DNA from: Candidatus Aminicenantota bacterium
GTDB taxonomy: Bacteria; Acidobacteriota; Aminicenantia; Aminicenantales; Aminicenantaceae
Assembly: GCA_030603565.1 (NCBI GenBank)
Contig: JAUVXM010000015.1
Location: 1-38,658 of the forward strand
Length of the DNA stretch: 38,658 nucleotides
Direction: 5' to 3'
The notes below the pieces were generated by a model. That model worked only from the letters and a program-made list of their open reading frames with translations. It ran no database searches and had not been told where the DNA came from. Below are positions 1-8,437 of this stretch, piece after piece. A program made the position numbers and the translations under genes. Within the stretch, counting starts at the first letter, position 1; each line of letters begins with the position of its first letter.

Positions 1-18
1 GGCGGGTTGGGTGGTCGA

Positions 19-155
19 GAAGCCAGAACCACTGATGGTGAGTACAGTTGATCATGCTGAAGCTCCTTCATAAATTCAGGGATGTTGTTATAATGCTGTG
101 AGAGCTTTTTGAAGTAGGGAAGTATGGTTCTATAGATGTCCCGAGAGGGGAGCCA
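19..155. repeat. Direct repeat DR1, copy 1
   Basis: This stretch of about 137 bp reappears in the same orientation at 2191-2330, with a few substitutions, a 4-base insertion and a 1-base insertion in the second copy. The two copies bracket the flavoprotein gene and the small Lys-rich gene. On the minus strand copy 1 is open from about 169 to the window edge (it contains RDIYRTILPYFKKL), so it may be part of a longer gene to the left. In copy 2 the same frame is broken by the indels. I do not recognise the peptide. It could be a relic of a mobile element or a duplicated gene end. Confidence 0.8.
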
Positions 156-160
156 TTTTT

Positions 161-1699
161 TTATTTTTCAAAAATCGAACCAACCTTAAAACCATCAGCA
201 GCACTGCTCATGATACCGCCGGCGTATCCTGAACCTTCTCCGCAAGGGAAAAGATTGGAATGCGATTGAGAAGTGAAGTCTTTGTTGTTTCGCAAGATGC
301 GGACTGGTGATGAAGTTCTGGTTTCCGGAGCCAGGAAGATACCTTTATCGATAAAACCATTTGTTCTTTTCTCAAATACTTTCATGCCGGTTTTAATAGC
401 ATTTGCTATAGCAGATGGATAGATTGAATTCAGATCGGATGAGAAAACTCCGGGATTGTAGCTTGATTCCATTTTCCTTTTGGTGGGAATCGATTTCATA
501 AAATCTTTGGCGGTCTGGAATGGAGCAAAATAAGGATATTTTAGATCAAAACATTTTTCTTCGATCTTTCGTTGAAATTTCATTCCTGCCAGGATGCCGT
601 TCCCATAATCCTTTTCGTTCACGCTTGCCAAGATTGCGCTGTTGGCAAATTTGCCGTTTCTACCAGAACTGCTCATGCCATTTGTAACGACAGAATTCTT
701 TTCGGAAGAAGCTCCTATGATCTGGCCGCCGGGACACATGCAGAAGCTGTAAACACCGCGATTCAGCGCTTTGGCAGTTAAACGATAGGTGGCAGGCCCG
801 CTAATGCTGAAATCGTTTTGATTGCCGTAAAACGTATCGTTGATGAAGTCCTGGGGATGTTCGATGCGAAAGCCAACGGCAAAAGGTTTGCTTTCCATGG
901 CTGTTGTATGGGAAAGCATTTCAAATGTGTCTCGCGCTGCATTGCCGATAGCCATAATGACGATTTCAGGATTGTGAATTTCACCATTTATTGAAACAGA
1001 TGATATTTTATTGTTTTGAATCTTCAGGTTTTCCAGTTTGTGTTTCCAAAAGAATCTGCAGCCTTTGGATTCCAGATGTTTCCTGATATTCAAGACGATT
1101 TTTCGAATTCCATCAGTTCCCAGATGAGGGAGAGCTTTGTAGTTAATTTCATCTTTTGCACCAAATTTTATCAGGTATTTTGTGACCCGGTTTGTATAGT
1201 AATCACTTTTTCGGGAAGTGAGTTTTCCATCCGAGAAAGTGCCGGCTCCGCCTTCGCCGAATTGGACATTGCTTTCTTCATCCAGAACGCCGTTATTCCA
1301 GAAATCCTCTACATTTTGAGAACGTTTTTCCAGGCAATCTCCGCGATCAAAGATGTAGGGTTGAAAGCCTTTTTCGATCAAAGCTAGAGCAGCAAAAAGT
1401 CCGGCCGGTCCCGCTCCAATGATGTAAGGACTCAGATCGGAGATCTTTCTTGTTTCCAGCAAATACGGTTGCGGTTCTTGATAAATCTGAACATCGTTGT
1501 TTAATTTAAGTTTTGTAGATATGTCAGCTTTCAGGGTTAGATTGAATTTTAACTGGTTTTTGGTGCGTGCATCCAAAGAGCTGCGTATGATTTCCATGTC
1601 TTTGATTGCATCGGTGGGTATATGTAATTTATAGGAAAGTGTTTTGAAAAGATCAGGCTTCTTTGAAATTGGGATTATTATATTTCGTATCTGGTACAT
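161..1699 (-). CDS. NAD(P)/FAD-dependent oxidoreductase, COG2509-type
   Basis: A 512-residue flavoprotein. The Rossmann dinucleotide-binding motif GAGPAG is at residues 95-100, followed by the family-typical NVQFGEGGAGTFSDGKL at 144-160 and a C-terminal FAD-contact region with CGEGSGYAGGI near residue 490. The first 80 residues form the small N-terminal domain usual in this uncharacterised dehydrogenase family, so the length looks complete. The substrate is unknown; the family is soluble and presumed cytoplasmic. No strong ribosome-binding site precedes the ATG. The stop lies only 5 bases from direct repeat copy 1, and the other copy lies beyond the start side, so the gene sits inside a repeat-bounded segment. 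Confidence 0.85.
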   Translation of the reverse strand: MYQIRNIIIPISKKPDLFKTLSYKLHIPTDAIKDMEIIRSSLDARTKNQLKFNLTLKADISTKLKLNNDVQIYQEPQPYLLETRKISDLSPYIIGAGPAGLFAALALIEKGFQPYIFDRGDCLEKRSQNVEDFWNNGVLDEESNVQFGEGGAGTFSDGKLTSRKSDYYTNRVTKYLIKFGAKDEINYKALPHLGTDGIRKIVLNIRKHLESKGCRFFWKHKLENLKIQNNKISSVSINGEIHNPEIVIMAIGNAARDTFEMLSHTTAMESKPFAVGFRIEHPQDFINDTFYGNQNDFSISGPATYRLTAKALNRGVYSFCMCPGGQIIGASSEKNSVVTNGMSSSGRNGKFANSAILASVNEKDYGNGILAGMKFQRKIEEKCFDLKYPYFAPFQTAKDFMKSIPTKRKMESSYNPGVFSSDLNSIYPSAIANAIKTGMKVFEKRTNGFIDKGIFLAPETRTSSPVRILRNNKDFTSQSHSNLFPCGEGSGYAGGIMSSAADGFKVGSIFEK

Positions 1700-2019
1700 A
1701 TTATCTAAACTTCTTGACTTAAATATCTATCAAGCGACTCAGAAGAGTGTATAAAAAGAAAAAAAATAAGGTCGTCTTCAATAATTTAGATAGAACTCTT
1801 TTGAAAAATGATAACACATTTTCCGAAAGAAGTCTGCAAGGGCTGGAGGGGAGGGGGTTCTCATTCGCTTCGAACCTTGTCAAAAGGAATCAGTTAGTAG
1901 TAGAATGATACTCGGAATCTGTAGCTTCAGAAATCAGCAAAAAAGTCTGAAACCGCTTGGCGACAGACATTCGGTGCTACAGTCCGGCGCAAGTCATTTT
2001 CATGCAAGGAGAAACAGAT
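1700..2019. other. Intergenic region without recognised gene
   Basis: This 320 bp gap separates the divergent flavoprotein gene and the small Lys-rich gene, so it must hold both promoters. It contains a G-rich patch near 1842-1860 with only three runs of three or more G. I see no RNA gene, no convincing ORF and no inverted repeat of note. Confidence 0.5.
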
Positions 2020-2127
2020 ATGGGTGATAAAGGAAAAAAGGATAAAGGCAGAAGGGAACAACAGAAAAAGTCCCAGCTTACTCCAAAAGAAAAACGAAGG
2101 TTGAAAAAAGAAAAGAAAAATAAATAA
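2020..2127 (+). CDS. Small Lys/Arg-rich basic protein (35 aa)
   Basis: A 35-residue ORF, strongly basic, starting MGDKGKKDKG and ending KRRLKKEKKNK. An AAGGAG ribosome-binding site lies at 2006-2011, 8 bases before the ATG at 2020; this favours that start over the in-frame ATG at 2002. Very similar tiny proteins opening with MGDKGKKDKGKRE are, from memory, annotated as conserved hypotheticals in several environmental bacteria. The function is unknown; the charge suggests nucleic-acid or ribosome contact, which is inference only. It lies between the two DR1 copies. Confidence 0.65.
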   Translation: MGDKGKKDKGRREQQKKSQLTPKEKRRLKKEKKNK

Positions 2128-2190
2128 ATGCCCAGTAGGAATCTCTCTATTTCACTAACCGAACTGAAAAAAGATATATTAAGACGAGTG

Positions 2191-2330
2191 GAAGCCAGAA
2201 CCACTGATGGTGAGTACAGTTGGTCATGCTGAAGCTCCTACTTTCATAAATTCAGGGATGTTGTTATAATGATGTGAGAGTTTTTTTGAAGTAGGGAAGT
2301 ATGGTTCTATAGATGTCCTGCGAGGAGCCA
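2191..2330. repeat. Direct repeat DR1, copy 2
   Basis: Second copy of the repeat at 19-155, same orientation. Relative to copy 1 it has four extra bases near 2239-2243, one extra T in the T-run near 2281 and scattered substitutions. The indels destroy the minus-strand frame that is open in copy 1. The remaining 2128-2435 gap holds only this repeat and the promoter region of the next gene. Confidence 0.8.
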
Positions 2331-2362
2331 AAATTCCCCCCGAAACCTTTAAAATTATCTAT

Positions 2363-2390
2363 TTGCAATTTATTAGTTACTTAATATGAT
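2363..2390 (+). promoter_or_regulatory. Candidate sigma70-type promoter for the NamZ-like gene
   Basis: TTGCAA at 2363-2368 and TATGAT at 2385-2390 are separated by 16 bases and lie about 45 bases before the ATG. A second weaker -35-like TTGACG follows at 2397. The assignment is by consensus match only. Confidence 0.35.
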
Positions 2391-2435
2391 ATGTATTGAC
2401 GGGATTTAGTAATTAAGATTAATTCGCAACTGAAG

Positions 2436-3749
2436 ATGAAATTTAGACGGCTTGTCACACTGGTGATGATCAGTTCTATATGGGTATGGTGTTGTTCTGT
2501 CTCTTCAGAACAAGATTTGGCTGCCGGTAAAATAAGAGTAAAACCCGGGGCGGAAGTCTTTTTAGAAAAACATATAGGATTGGTCAAAAATAAACGGGTA
2601 GGGCTTATAACAAATCCAACCGGGGTGGACAGCTCTCTTAATAGCTTGATAGAACTATTATTTTCTCATCCCGATATAGATCTAATTGCCCTTTATAGCC
2701 CGGAACATGGTGTGCGCGGCAATGCTCAGGCGGGAGAATATATTCCCTTTTATATTGATGATAAATATAAGCTTCCGGTATTCAGCCTTTATGGACAGTC
2801 CCATAAGCCGGAACCCGGGATGCTGAGTAATATAGATGAATATATGCGCTCCTTTGACACTGAAGATGCCGGCAAAACACCTGAAGATTCCATGGTTGCA
2901 GGTATAGATGTGATGTTATTTGATATTCAGGATGTTGGGACAAGAATCTATACATATATTGCTACTATGGCATATTGTATGCAGGCCTGTGCTGAAGCTG
3001 GGATAGATTTCATCGTACTTGATCGTCCTAATCCGCTAAATGGTCTTGCTATGGAAGGACCGGTGCTGGAATATCCCCATTTTAGTTCATTTGTCGGTTT
3101 ATATCCGATCCCGGTTAGGCACGGCATGACAGCAGGGGAGCTGGCAAATTATTTTAATGAGAATTTTCTGGAAAAAAAAGCGAATCTCACCGTTATTCCC
3201 ATACAGGGCTGGATCCGCGATATGTGGTATGATGAAACATTATTACCCTGGGTTTTTCCTTCTCCTAATATGCCTTCTTTAGATACGGCAACAGTTTATC
3301 CGGGACAGGTGTTTTTGGAGGGGACTAATGTATCGGAAGGCAGGGGAACCACCAGGCCTTTTGAATTATTCGGAGCACCCTGGATCGATGGATTTAAATT
3401 GACTGACAGGCTGAACAGCTTTAAACTTGATGGGGTAATATTCAGGGAAGCCTGGTTTACCCCGGTTTTTTCAAAATTTAAGGGTAAACTCTGCGGAGGA
3501 GCCCAGATCCATGTACTTGACCGGGATAAATTCAAGCCATGGGAAACTACTCTTTATATTATTCAAACAATAAAAGAATTATATCCTGATGATCTCAAGT
3601 TTCACCGAGATTATTTTGATATGATCATGGGAACAGATAAGGTGCGAAATGCCCTGGAACAAGGAGTCAAGGTCCCCCAGATCATCAAGCAGTTTAGGGA
3701 AGATATTGAAGATTTTGCTGAAATACGAAAGCCTTATCTGATTTATTAA
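2436..3749 (+). CDS. DUF1343 / NamZ-family exo-beta-N-acetylmuramidase
   Basis: A 437-residue protein of the DUF1343 family, whose characterised member NamZ removes MurNAc from the non-reducing end of peptidoglycan fragments. Visible family signatures are YSPEHG (87-92), LFDIQDVGTRIYTY (161-174), VLDRPNPLNG (194-203) and a C-terminal EGTNVSEGRGTTRPFELFG. Residues 1-22 form a signal peptide with a KFRR n-region and a WCCS stretch that could be a lipobox, so it is probably exported or a lipoprotein. The signal peptide supports the ATG at 2436 although the ribosome-binding site is weak. A likely role is cell-wall recycling or scavenging. It converges with the metallo-beta-lactamase-fold gene downstream. 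Confidence 0.88.
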   Translation: MKFRRLVTLVMISSIWVWCCSVSSEQDLAAGKIRVKPGAEVFLEKHIGLVKNKRVGLITNPTGVDSSLNSLIELLFSHPDIDLIALYSPEHGVRGNAQAGEYIPFYIDDKYKLPVFSLYGQSHKPEPGMLSNIDEYMRSFDTEDAGKTPEDSMVAGIDVMLFDIQDVGTRIYTYIATMAYCMQACAEAGIDFIVLDRPNPLNGLAMEGPVLEYPHFSSFVGLYPIPVRHGMTAGELANYFNENFLEKKANLTVIPIQGWIRDMWYDETLLPWVFPSPNMPSLDTATVYPGQVFLEGTNVSEGRGTTRPFELFGAPWIDGFKLTDRLNSFKLDGVIFREAWFTPVFSKFKGKLCGGAQIHVLDRDKFKPWETTLYIIQTIKELYPDDLKFHRDYFDMIMGTDKVRNALEQGVKVPQIIKQFREDIEDFAEIRKPYLIY

Positions 3750-3754
3750 TTTAA

Positions 3755-3776
3755 TTTTTTATGAATAATCCAGGCT
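3755..3776. repeat. R1 repeat end (isolated)
   Basis: A short stretch, ATGAATAATCCAGG preceded by a T-run, matching the right end of the R1 elements seen elsewhere. It lies a few bases after the stop of the NamZ-like gene, between two convergent genes. No partner arm is visible, so it may be a relic. Confidence 0.6.
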
Positions 3777-3782
3777 GAACAG

Positions 3783-4520
3783 CTATCTCAGCTTACGTAT
3801 GCGTACTTCGATTTCCTTAACATCGCTGAGGAGTTCCACTAACTCCTGAGGGTCGGTTTTACCGTAGTGATAAGGGTACAGGATTTTTGGCATAAATGCT
3901 CTGGCAGCATCTGCGACCATTTCAGGGGTCATGGTGTAGGGGAGGTTCATGGGCAGGAAGGCGATATCAATATCTTTTAGAGCTTTCATTTCCGAAGTGT
4001 TTTCCGTATCTCCTGCTACATATATTTTTTTGTCTGCGAGAGTAAGTATATAACCATTTCCATCACCGCGGGGGTGAAAGGGAATATTATTGCTGCGCAT
4101 ATGCTTTATGTTATAGGCAGGAATCGCTTCTATCATAATATCTTTTACAGTTTTAGTTTCTCCATTTTTCATAACCATCCCGCCTTTGAACTTGGCGAGG
4201 CATTTATCTGTAAGTATTATATCAGTATCTTCTTTGCATAATATTTCTATAACTGCAGGATCAAGGTGGTCGCTGTGTTCATGAGTAATAAGGATAAGGT
4301 CTGCTTTTGGAAGTTGTTTGTAATCTGCATAACGGCTGACAGGGTCGATATGGATTACTTTTCCATCAAAGAAAAACATAAGGGTGCCATGCCCGATAAA
4401 AGTAAGTTTCAGATCACCTTTACTGGTTTTGATAATATCGCTTTCAAACTCCTGCAAATTAGCAAATGATATAATGCAGAAGACAAGAAATACTGAGAAA
4501 AATATTGTAATGGTTCGCAT
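3783..4520 (-). CDS. Exported metallo-beta-lactamase-fold hydrolase
   Basis: A 245-residue MBL-fold protein close to the UPF0173/UlaG-like group. Metal ligands are visible in THEHSDH (His80, His82, Asp84, His85), in AGDTE (Asp171) and at His218 in YPYHYG. Residues 1-20 are a hydrophobic signal sequence, so the mature enzyme is probably periplasmic, which is less usual for this group. A strong AGGAGG lies 8 bases before the ATG. The substrate cannot be predicted; relatives include L-ascorbate-6-phosphate lactonase and N-acyl-phosphatidylethanolamine phospholipase D-like enzymes. Confidence 0.85.
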   Translation of the reverse strand: MRTITIFFSVFLVFCIISFANLQEFESDIIKTSKGDLKLTFIGHGTLMFFFDGKVIHIDPVSRYADYKQLPKADLILITHEHSDHLDPAVIEILCKEDTDIILTDKCLAKFKGGMVMKNGETKTVKDIMIEAIPAYNIKHMRSNNIPFHPRGDGNGYILTLADKKIYVAGDTENTSEMKALKDIDIAFLPMNLPYTMTPEMVADAARAFMPKILYPYHYGKTDPQELVELLSDVKEIEVRIRKLR

Positions 4521-4619
4521 TGTATTTACCTCCTTTGAGATTTGATTTAATTTTATAATAAATAATTATATTCTGCAAGCAAGGAAGATTTAGATTATTA
4601 CGCTGAGAAGAAAATGTAT

Positions 4620-4649
4620 TTCACATTTATATCTTATATATGTTATAAT
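4620..4649 (+). promoter_or_regulatory. Candidate promoter of the dsrC operon
   Basis: TTCACA at 4620-4625 and a perfect TATAAT at 4644-4649 are 18 bases apart. The R1-type repeat at 4667-4736 would lie in the 5' leader of the transcript. Confidence 0.45.
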
Positions 4650-4666
4650 TCCTGCTTAAATTTTAG

Positions 4667-4736
4667 CAACCTGGATTATTCACGTTAAAAAAGATGTATC
4701 ATACAGATCGACATTTTTTTATGAATATTTAGGTTA
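4667..4736. repeat. R1 miniature palindromic element (70 bp)
   Basis: The left end CAACCTGGATTATTCACG and the right end ATTTTTTTATGAATATTTAGG are imperfect inverted repeats of the R1 family. Left ends of this subtype carry TTATTCACG, right ends carry T-run plus ATGAATA. The element sits between the promoter candidate and the dsrC start and could form a hairpin in the leader. Confidence 0.65.
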
Positions 4737-4753
4737 AAAGTAGGGAGTAAATA

Positions 4754-5074
4754 ATGCCGGAAATCGAGATAAACGGAAACAAAATAGAGCTCAATGAAGA
4801 AGGATTTATGGCCAACCCCAAAGAATGGAATGAAGAGATCGCCAAAGCTTTAGGAAAAGCCGAAGAAGGTTTGGATGAACTCACTAAAGACCACTGGGCA
4901 GTTATTAATTATATTAGGGGATATTATTTGGAGAAAGAGCTTGCTCCAATGGTGCGCAAGATATGTAAGCATACAGGGCTTAAATTAAAATATATCTTTG
5001 AACTTTTTCCTTCCGGTCCTGCAAAAGGTGCGTGTAAACTGGCCGGTCTTCCGAAACCGGACGGCTGTGTATAA
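4754..5074 (+). CDS. dsrC: DsrC/TusE-family sulfur-carrier protein
   Basis: A 106-residue protein matching the length of true DsrC. The flexible C-terminal arm carries both redox cysteines, Cys94 in GACK and the penultimate Cys105 in PDGCV, eleven residues apart as in sulfate reducers; TusE proteins keep only the last one. A third Cys is at 71. In the established pathway DsrC receives sulfite-derived sulfur from DsrAB as a trisulfide and is re-reduced by the membrane DsrMKJOP complex. Here dsrAB is not in view, but DsrM-like and DsrK-like genes follow directly. An AGGGAG ribosome-binding site precedes the ATG. The protein is cytoplasmic. Confidence 0.9.
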   Translation: MPEIEINGNKIELNEEGFMANPKEWNEEIAKALGKAEEGLDELTKDHWAVINYIRGYYLEKELAPMVRKICKHTGLKLKYIFELFPSGPAKGACKLAGLPKPDGCV

Positions 5075-5088
5075 TAAGAGTTTTCGTT

Positions 5089-5724
5089 ATGGAAACAGTT
5101 CTTAGATACGGAGTTATCGCTGCCTTTATTATCTCTACTGTGGTGTTAATAATTCTTGTCCTAAGAACTCTTTCGTTTGGGAAGAGGTCTTTAAATGCCG
5201 TACCCCGAGGGAATTGGAAAAAAGGAGTTTTTTATGCTTTTGGGCAGGGGATGATGCCCTGGGAAAAAGAAAGCGCCAAGAATCATCTGATAACTTATAT
5301 GGGCGGATTTTGTTATCACTTCGGGATTTTCGCTGCTTTTTTTTATCTTTTTTCTCTGGCTATCCCTTTTACTTGCGGGAAAGTAGTAATAAATATTCTG
5401 CAGGTCCTAATGGCTGCCGGGGCTGTTTGCGGCCTGGGACTGTTGTTAAAAAGAAGCTTAAAACAATTTATGCGCTCCCTCAGCTGTCCGGATGATTTTA
5501 TCGCAAATCTTCTGGTGGATCTATTTATAGTATTGTCCTTTTTGAATTCATCTTTAATTAATTTAAAACCGATATTATTTTCCGTGTCGATTGTAATGCT
5601 GTTATATATACCAATAGGAAAGATACGTCACTGCTTCTTCTTTTTCTACAGCCGGATTCTTTTCGGCCATTTCTTTGGGAGAAGAGGAGTCTTTCCCAGA
5701 AGTCAGCATCAATTTAAGGTTTAG
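5089..5724 (+). CDS. DsrM/TmcC-like heme b membrane subunit (NarI fold)
   Basis: A 211-residue membrane protein with about five hydrophobic segments (roughly 7-28, 70-94, 98-120, 137-157 and 160-178). Candidate heme-ligand histidines are His66, His77 (CYHFG), His181 (KIRHC) and His194 (FGHFFGRRG); the KIRHC segment resembles the corresponding helix of DsrM, TmcC and HdrE. Such subunits exchange electrons with menaquinone and pass them to the iron-sulfur partner. The gene begins 14 bases after dsrC and ends two bases before the DsrK-like gene, so the three are surely co-transcribed. The protein is short for the family but nothing essential is obviously missing. Confidence 0.8.
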   Translation: METVLRYGVIAAFIISTVVLIILVLRTLSFGKRSLNAVPRGNWKKGVFYAFGQGMMPWEKESAKNHLITYMGGFCYHFGIFAAFFYLFSLAIPFTCGKVVINILQVLMAAGAVCGLGLLLKRSLKQFMRSLSCPDDFIANLLVDLFIVLSFLNSSLINLKPILFSVSIVMLLYIPIGKIRHCFFFFYSRILFGHFFGRRGVFPRSQHQFKV

Positions 5725-5726
5725 AG

Positions 5727-7061
5727 ATGGCCAAGACCAGCGAAAATGGACAAAGTTATGATGATAGATTAGACAATCTATCTGTAGAAGACTGTCTGAT
5801 TATAAAAAACGAGTTTAAAAAACGAATAAATTATGATTTTGCTGCTTTTTTAAACACCTGTGTCCACTGCGGCCTATGCGCGGATACATGTCATTATTAT
5901 ATTGTTGATAAGAACCCAAAAAATATTCCTGCTAACAAGTTGGGACTTATTAACAAAGTGTTTAATAGACATTTTGATTTATTTGCAAAAATAACCCCAA
6001 CTCTTACAGGAAGTAAAAAGCTTAGTAGGGATATGGTCAAGGAATGGGTGGATTCTTTATTTGGAAGATGTACTTTATGCGGCCGCTGCGCTCTTAACTG
6101 TACAATGGGGATAAACATCCCTTATATAATCCGAGCGGCCCGAGGTGCTCTTGCTGCGGCCAGACTTGTGCCTCCAGGTCTGCAGTCTACAGTAGATACA
6201 GCTATTGAAAAGGGCAATAATATGGGTATTGCCAGGGATGACTGGTTAGAAACTATAGAATGGCTTGAGGAAGAGTTGCAGGATGATGTTAATGATCCTG
6301 ATGCATCTCTACCCCTGGATAAAAATGGTACTAGGCTGCTGTATACAATAAATCCCAGAGAAGCTATGTTTTTTCCACTTTCAATTTCAGCTGCAGGAAA
6401 AATATTTTATGCAGCCGGGGAGAGCTGGACCTTTTCTTCAGATAATTTTGATGTAACTAATTACGGGCTGTACAGTGGCGATGACAGCGCTGCCGGATTA
6501 ATGTCAGAACGGCTGGTTGATTCTCGAAGGGAATTAGGATGTGAAGCACTTATCCTGGCTGAGTGCGGTCATGGATTCAATTCAAACAGATGGGAAGCAC
6601 CAGAGTGGCTTGAAAAAAAATATGGATTTCCGGTAAAAAGTATTTTACAGGTTATAGCAGAATACATAAAAGAGGGGAGGATACGGCTGGATGCTTCCCG
6701 TAATAAAAAACGTGTTACTTTGCATGATCCTTGCAATCTTGTTCGCCTAGGTGGGATTGTTGAGGAACAAAGATATATTCTAAAACAGTCTGTTACTGAT
6801 TTTGTTGAGATGACCCCAAATAGGGAGAAAAATTATTGCTGCGGAGGAGGGGGTGGGCAGCTCGCTATGACCAGGTATGCGGACCGTCGCTTGGAAACAG
6901 GCAGATTAAAAGCCGAGCAGATTAAGGCTACCGGTGCGAAAATAGTGGTGACTCCCTGTCATAATTGTATTGACCAGCTGATGGAGTTAAATAAACATTA
7001 TAAGCTGGAAATTGAAATAAAAACTGTTGCCGAAATTGTTGCTGATGCACTGGTTATATAA
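5727..7061 (+). CDS. DsrK/HdrD/TmcB-like iron-sulfur protein
   Basis: A 444-residue protein with two N-terminal 4Fe-4S motifs, CVHCGLCADTC (Cys45, 48, 51, 55) and CTLCGRCALNC (Cys115, 118, 121, 125). A C-terminal CCG domain follows with Cys336, the Cys371-Cys372 pair in YCCGGGGG, and Cys411/Cys414 in PCHNC. An earlier ECGHG at 279-283 looks like a degenerate first CCG domain. In HdrD and DsrK the CCG cysteines bind the noncubane cluster that reduces a disulfide. With the upstream membrane subunit and DsrC it forms a plausible minimal DsrMK-type complex reducing oxidised DsrC at the inner face of the membrane. TmcB is the closest alternative name. Confidence 0.88.
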   Translation: MAKTSENGQSYDDRLDNLSVEDCLIIKNEFKKRINYDFAAFLNTCVHCGLCADTCHYYIVDKNPKNIPANKLGLINKVFNRHFDLFAKITPTLTGSKKLSRDMVKEWVDSLFGRCTLCGRCALNCTMGINIPYIIRAARGALAAARLVPPGLQSTVDTAIEKGNNMGIARDDWLETIEWLEEELQDDVNDPDASLPLDKNGTRLLYTINPREAMFFPLSISAAGKIFYAAGESWTFSSDNFDVTNYGLYSGDDSAAGLMSERLVDSRRELGCEALILAECGHGFNSNRWEAPEWLEKKYGFPVKSILQVIAEYIKEGRIRLDASRNKKRVTLHDPCNLVRLGGIVEEQRYILKQSVTDFVEMTPNREKNYCCGGGGGQLAMTRYADRRLETGRLKAEQIKATGAKIVVTPCHNCIDQLMELNKHYKLEIEIKTVAEIVADALVI

Positions 7062-7095
7062 AGTTAGCTGATACAAAAAAACACAACAAAACTGT

Positions 7096-8268
7096 TTAAG
7101 CTGATTTCTTTTTCTGCATGTCTGCGATTTCTTCGATTGCAGTAATAGCTGCTTTAATATGTTCTTCCGTATTAAAAGGGCCGATACCGAATCTGACTGC
7201 ACCGTGAATTTCAGTTGTACCGAGATGCTCATGCACGAGTGGCGCACAGTGTAATCCGGTACGAATGGCTATATTATAGTCCACATCAAGCAGAGTGCCG
7301 GTATTTATAGCTTCCATGCCGTCCACATTACAGGGAAGAATGCTTATATGATCGGTCAAGTCGTCCTGGCAGTATAAGATGACTCCATCGATCTTTTTAA
7401 GACCGTCTCTTAACATAGTAGTCAGTTTCATTTCATGGTCATGGATGTTCTTCAGCCCCTTTTTTTCGATCCATTTAAGTCCGGCATTCAGCCCTGCGAT
7501 CCCGAGGGTATTTGCAGTTCCATATTCCAGCCTGTAAGGGTATTCATAAAGATGGGTTTTAACAGCTGACCTTACTCCTGTTCCTCCAGCGCGAGTGTGA
7601 CGTATCTCGATCCCCTCGCCTACATAAAGCCCGCCGATACCGGTCGGGCCAAGCAGGGATTTGTGGCCAGTGAAGGCGATTATATTTGCGTTAAGTTCTT
7701 CCATATTAACCGGTATTTTTCCTGCTGACTGGGAAACATCTATGGCAAAAGGAATGCCTTTTTCTCTGCAAAGCTTTCCGATTTCTTTTACGGGCTGTAC
7801 GGTTCCGATGACATTGGAAGCATGATTAACAATGGCCAGGCATGTATTTTTTTTGAATTTTTTCTTAAAATCTTCTGGATCGACAAATCCTTTGCTGTTA
7901 AAAGGGATATGGTCCACTTCGACGCCGTTAAATTTAGCCAGATGATATAGGGGTCTTATAACAGAATTATGCTCGATGGTCGTAGTTATGGCATGATCTC
8001 CTTTTTTCAGCATCCCAGAGATTATCAGATTTAAGGCGTCAGTGGAGTTATATGTGAAACACAATCTGTTTGAGTCAGTGCCGTTGAAAAATCTTGTAAG
8101 CATTTTACGTGTATCTTCGACAACTTCTCCTGCTTCCAGACACATATCATATCCAGACCTCCCCGGATTGACCCCAAAATTCCTATAAAATTTATCCATA
8201 TAGGCATAGACTTCTTCCGGTTTAGGAAAAGATGTTGCTCCGTTATCCAGATAGATAATGTCAGACAT
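7096..8268 (-). CDS. Class V aminotransferase, cysteine desulfurase family
   Basis: A 390-residue PLP enzyme beginning MSDIIYLDNGATSFPKP. The PLP lysine is in TGHKSLLGPTGIGG (Lys203), and the catalytic-type cysteine is in RTGLHCAP (Cys341). These features fit the desulfurase family annotated TIGR01977 rather than IscS. The ATG at 8268 has GGAGG 6 bases upstream and is preferred over the ATG five codons earlier. The gene converges with the dsrC operon; a sulfur-donor role next to a DsrC system is attractive but is inference. The upstream 168 bp are shared with the divergent cupin gene. Confidence 0.87.
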   Translation of the reverse strand: MSDIIYLDNGATSFPKPEEVYAYMDKFYRNFGVNPGRSGYDMCLEAGEVVEDTRKMLTRFFNGTDSNRLCFTYNSTDALNLIISGMLKKGDHAITTTIEHNSVIRPLYHLAKFNGVEVDHIPFNSKGFVDPEDFKKKFKKNTCLAIVNHASNVIGTVQPVKEIGKLCREKGIPFAIDVSQSAGKIPVNMEELNANIIAFTGHKSLLGPTGIGGLYVGEGIEIRHTRAGGTGVRSAVKTHLYEYPYRLEYGTANTLGIAGLNAGLKWIEKKGLKNIHDHEMKLTTMLRDGLKKIDGVILYCQDDLTDHISILPCNVDGMEAINTGTLLDVDYNIAIRTGLHCAPLVHEHLGTTEIHGAVRFGIGPFNTEEHIKAAITAIEEIADMQKKKSA

Positions 8269-8383
8269 TAATAACCTCCACAAAAGTTAATAGTTAGCAT
8301 GTATTGGTTTCTATTTTAAAAATAATTTAAGTTTGTAACTGTATCGAAATTTGGGTGGATAATCAATTATTTTATCTAAAAAT

Positions 8384-8412
8384 TTGACAGTTCTTCACTT
8401 CTTGATTTAAAA
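8384..8412 (+). promoter_or_regulatory. Candidate promoter of the cupin operon
   Basis: TTGACA at 8384-8389 is followed after 17 bases by TTAAAA at 8407-8412, just before the ribosome-binding site of the cupin gene. The -35 is perfect and the -10 poor. Confidence 0.35.
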
Positions 8413-8437
8413 TCAATGTTTTAAGAGGAGTATAAAA

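Noticed and set aside
1-155. Left-edge minus-strand frame as a named transposase
   Set aside because: The fragment is about 50 codons and shows no motif I can tie to a transposase family, so it is reported only as part of a repeat.
1842-1860. G-rich patch as a G-quadruplex
   Set aside because: It has only three runs of three or more G, so a canonical four-run quadruplex is not formed.
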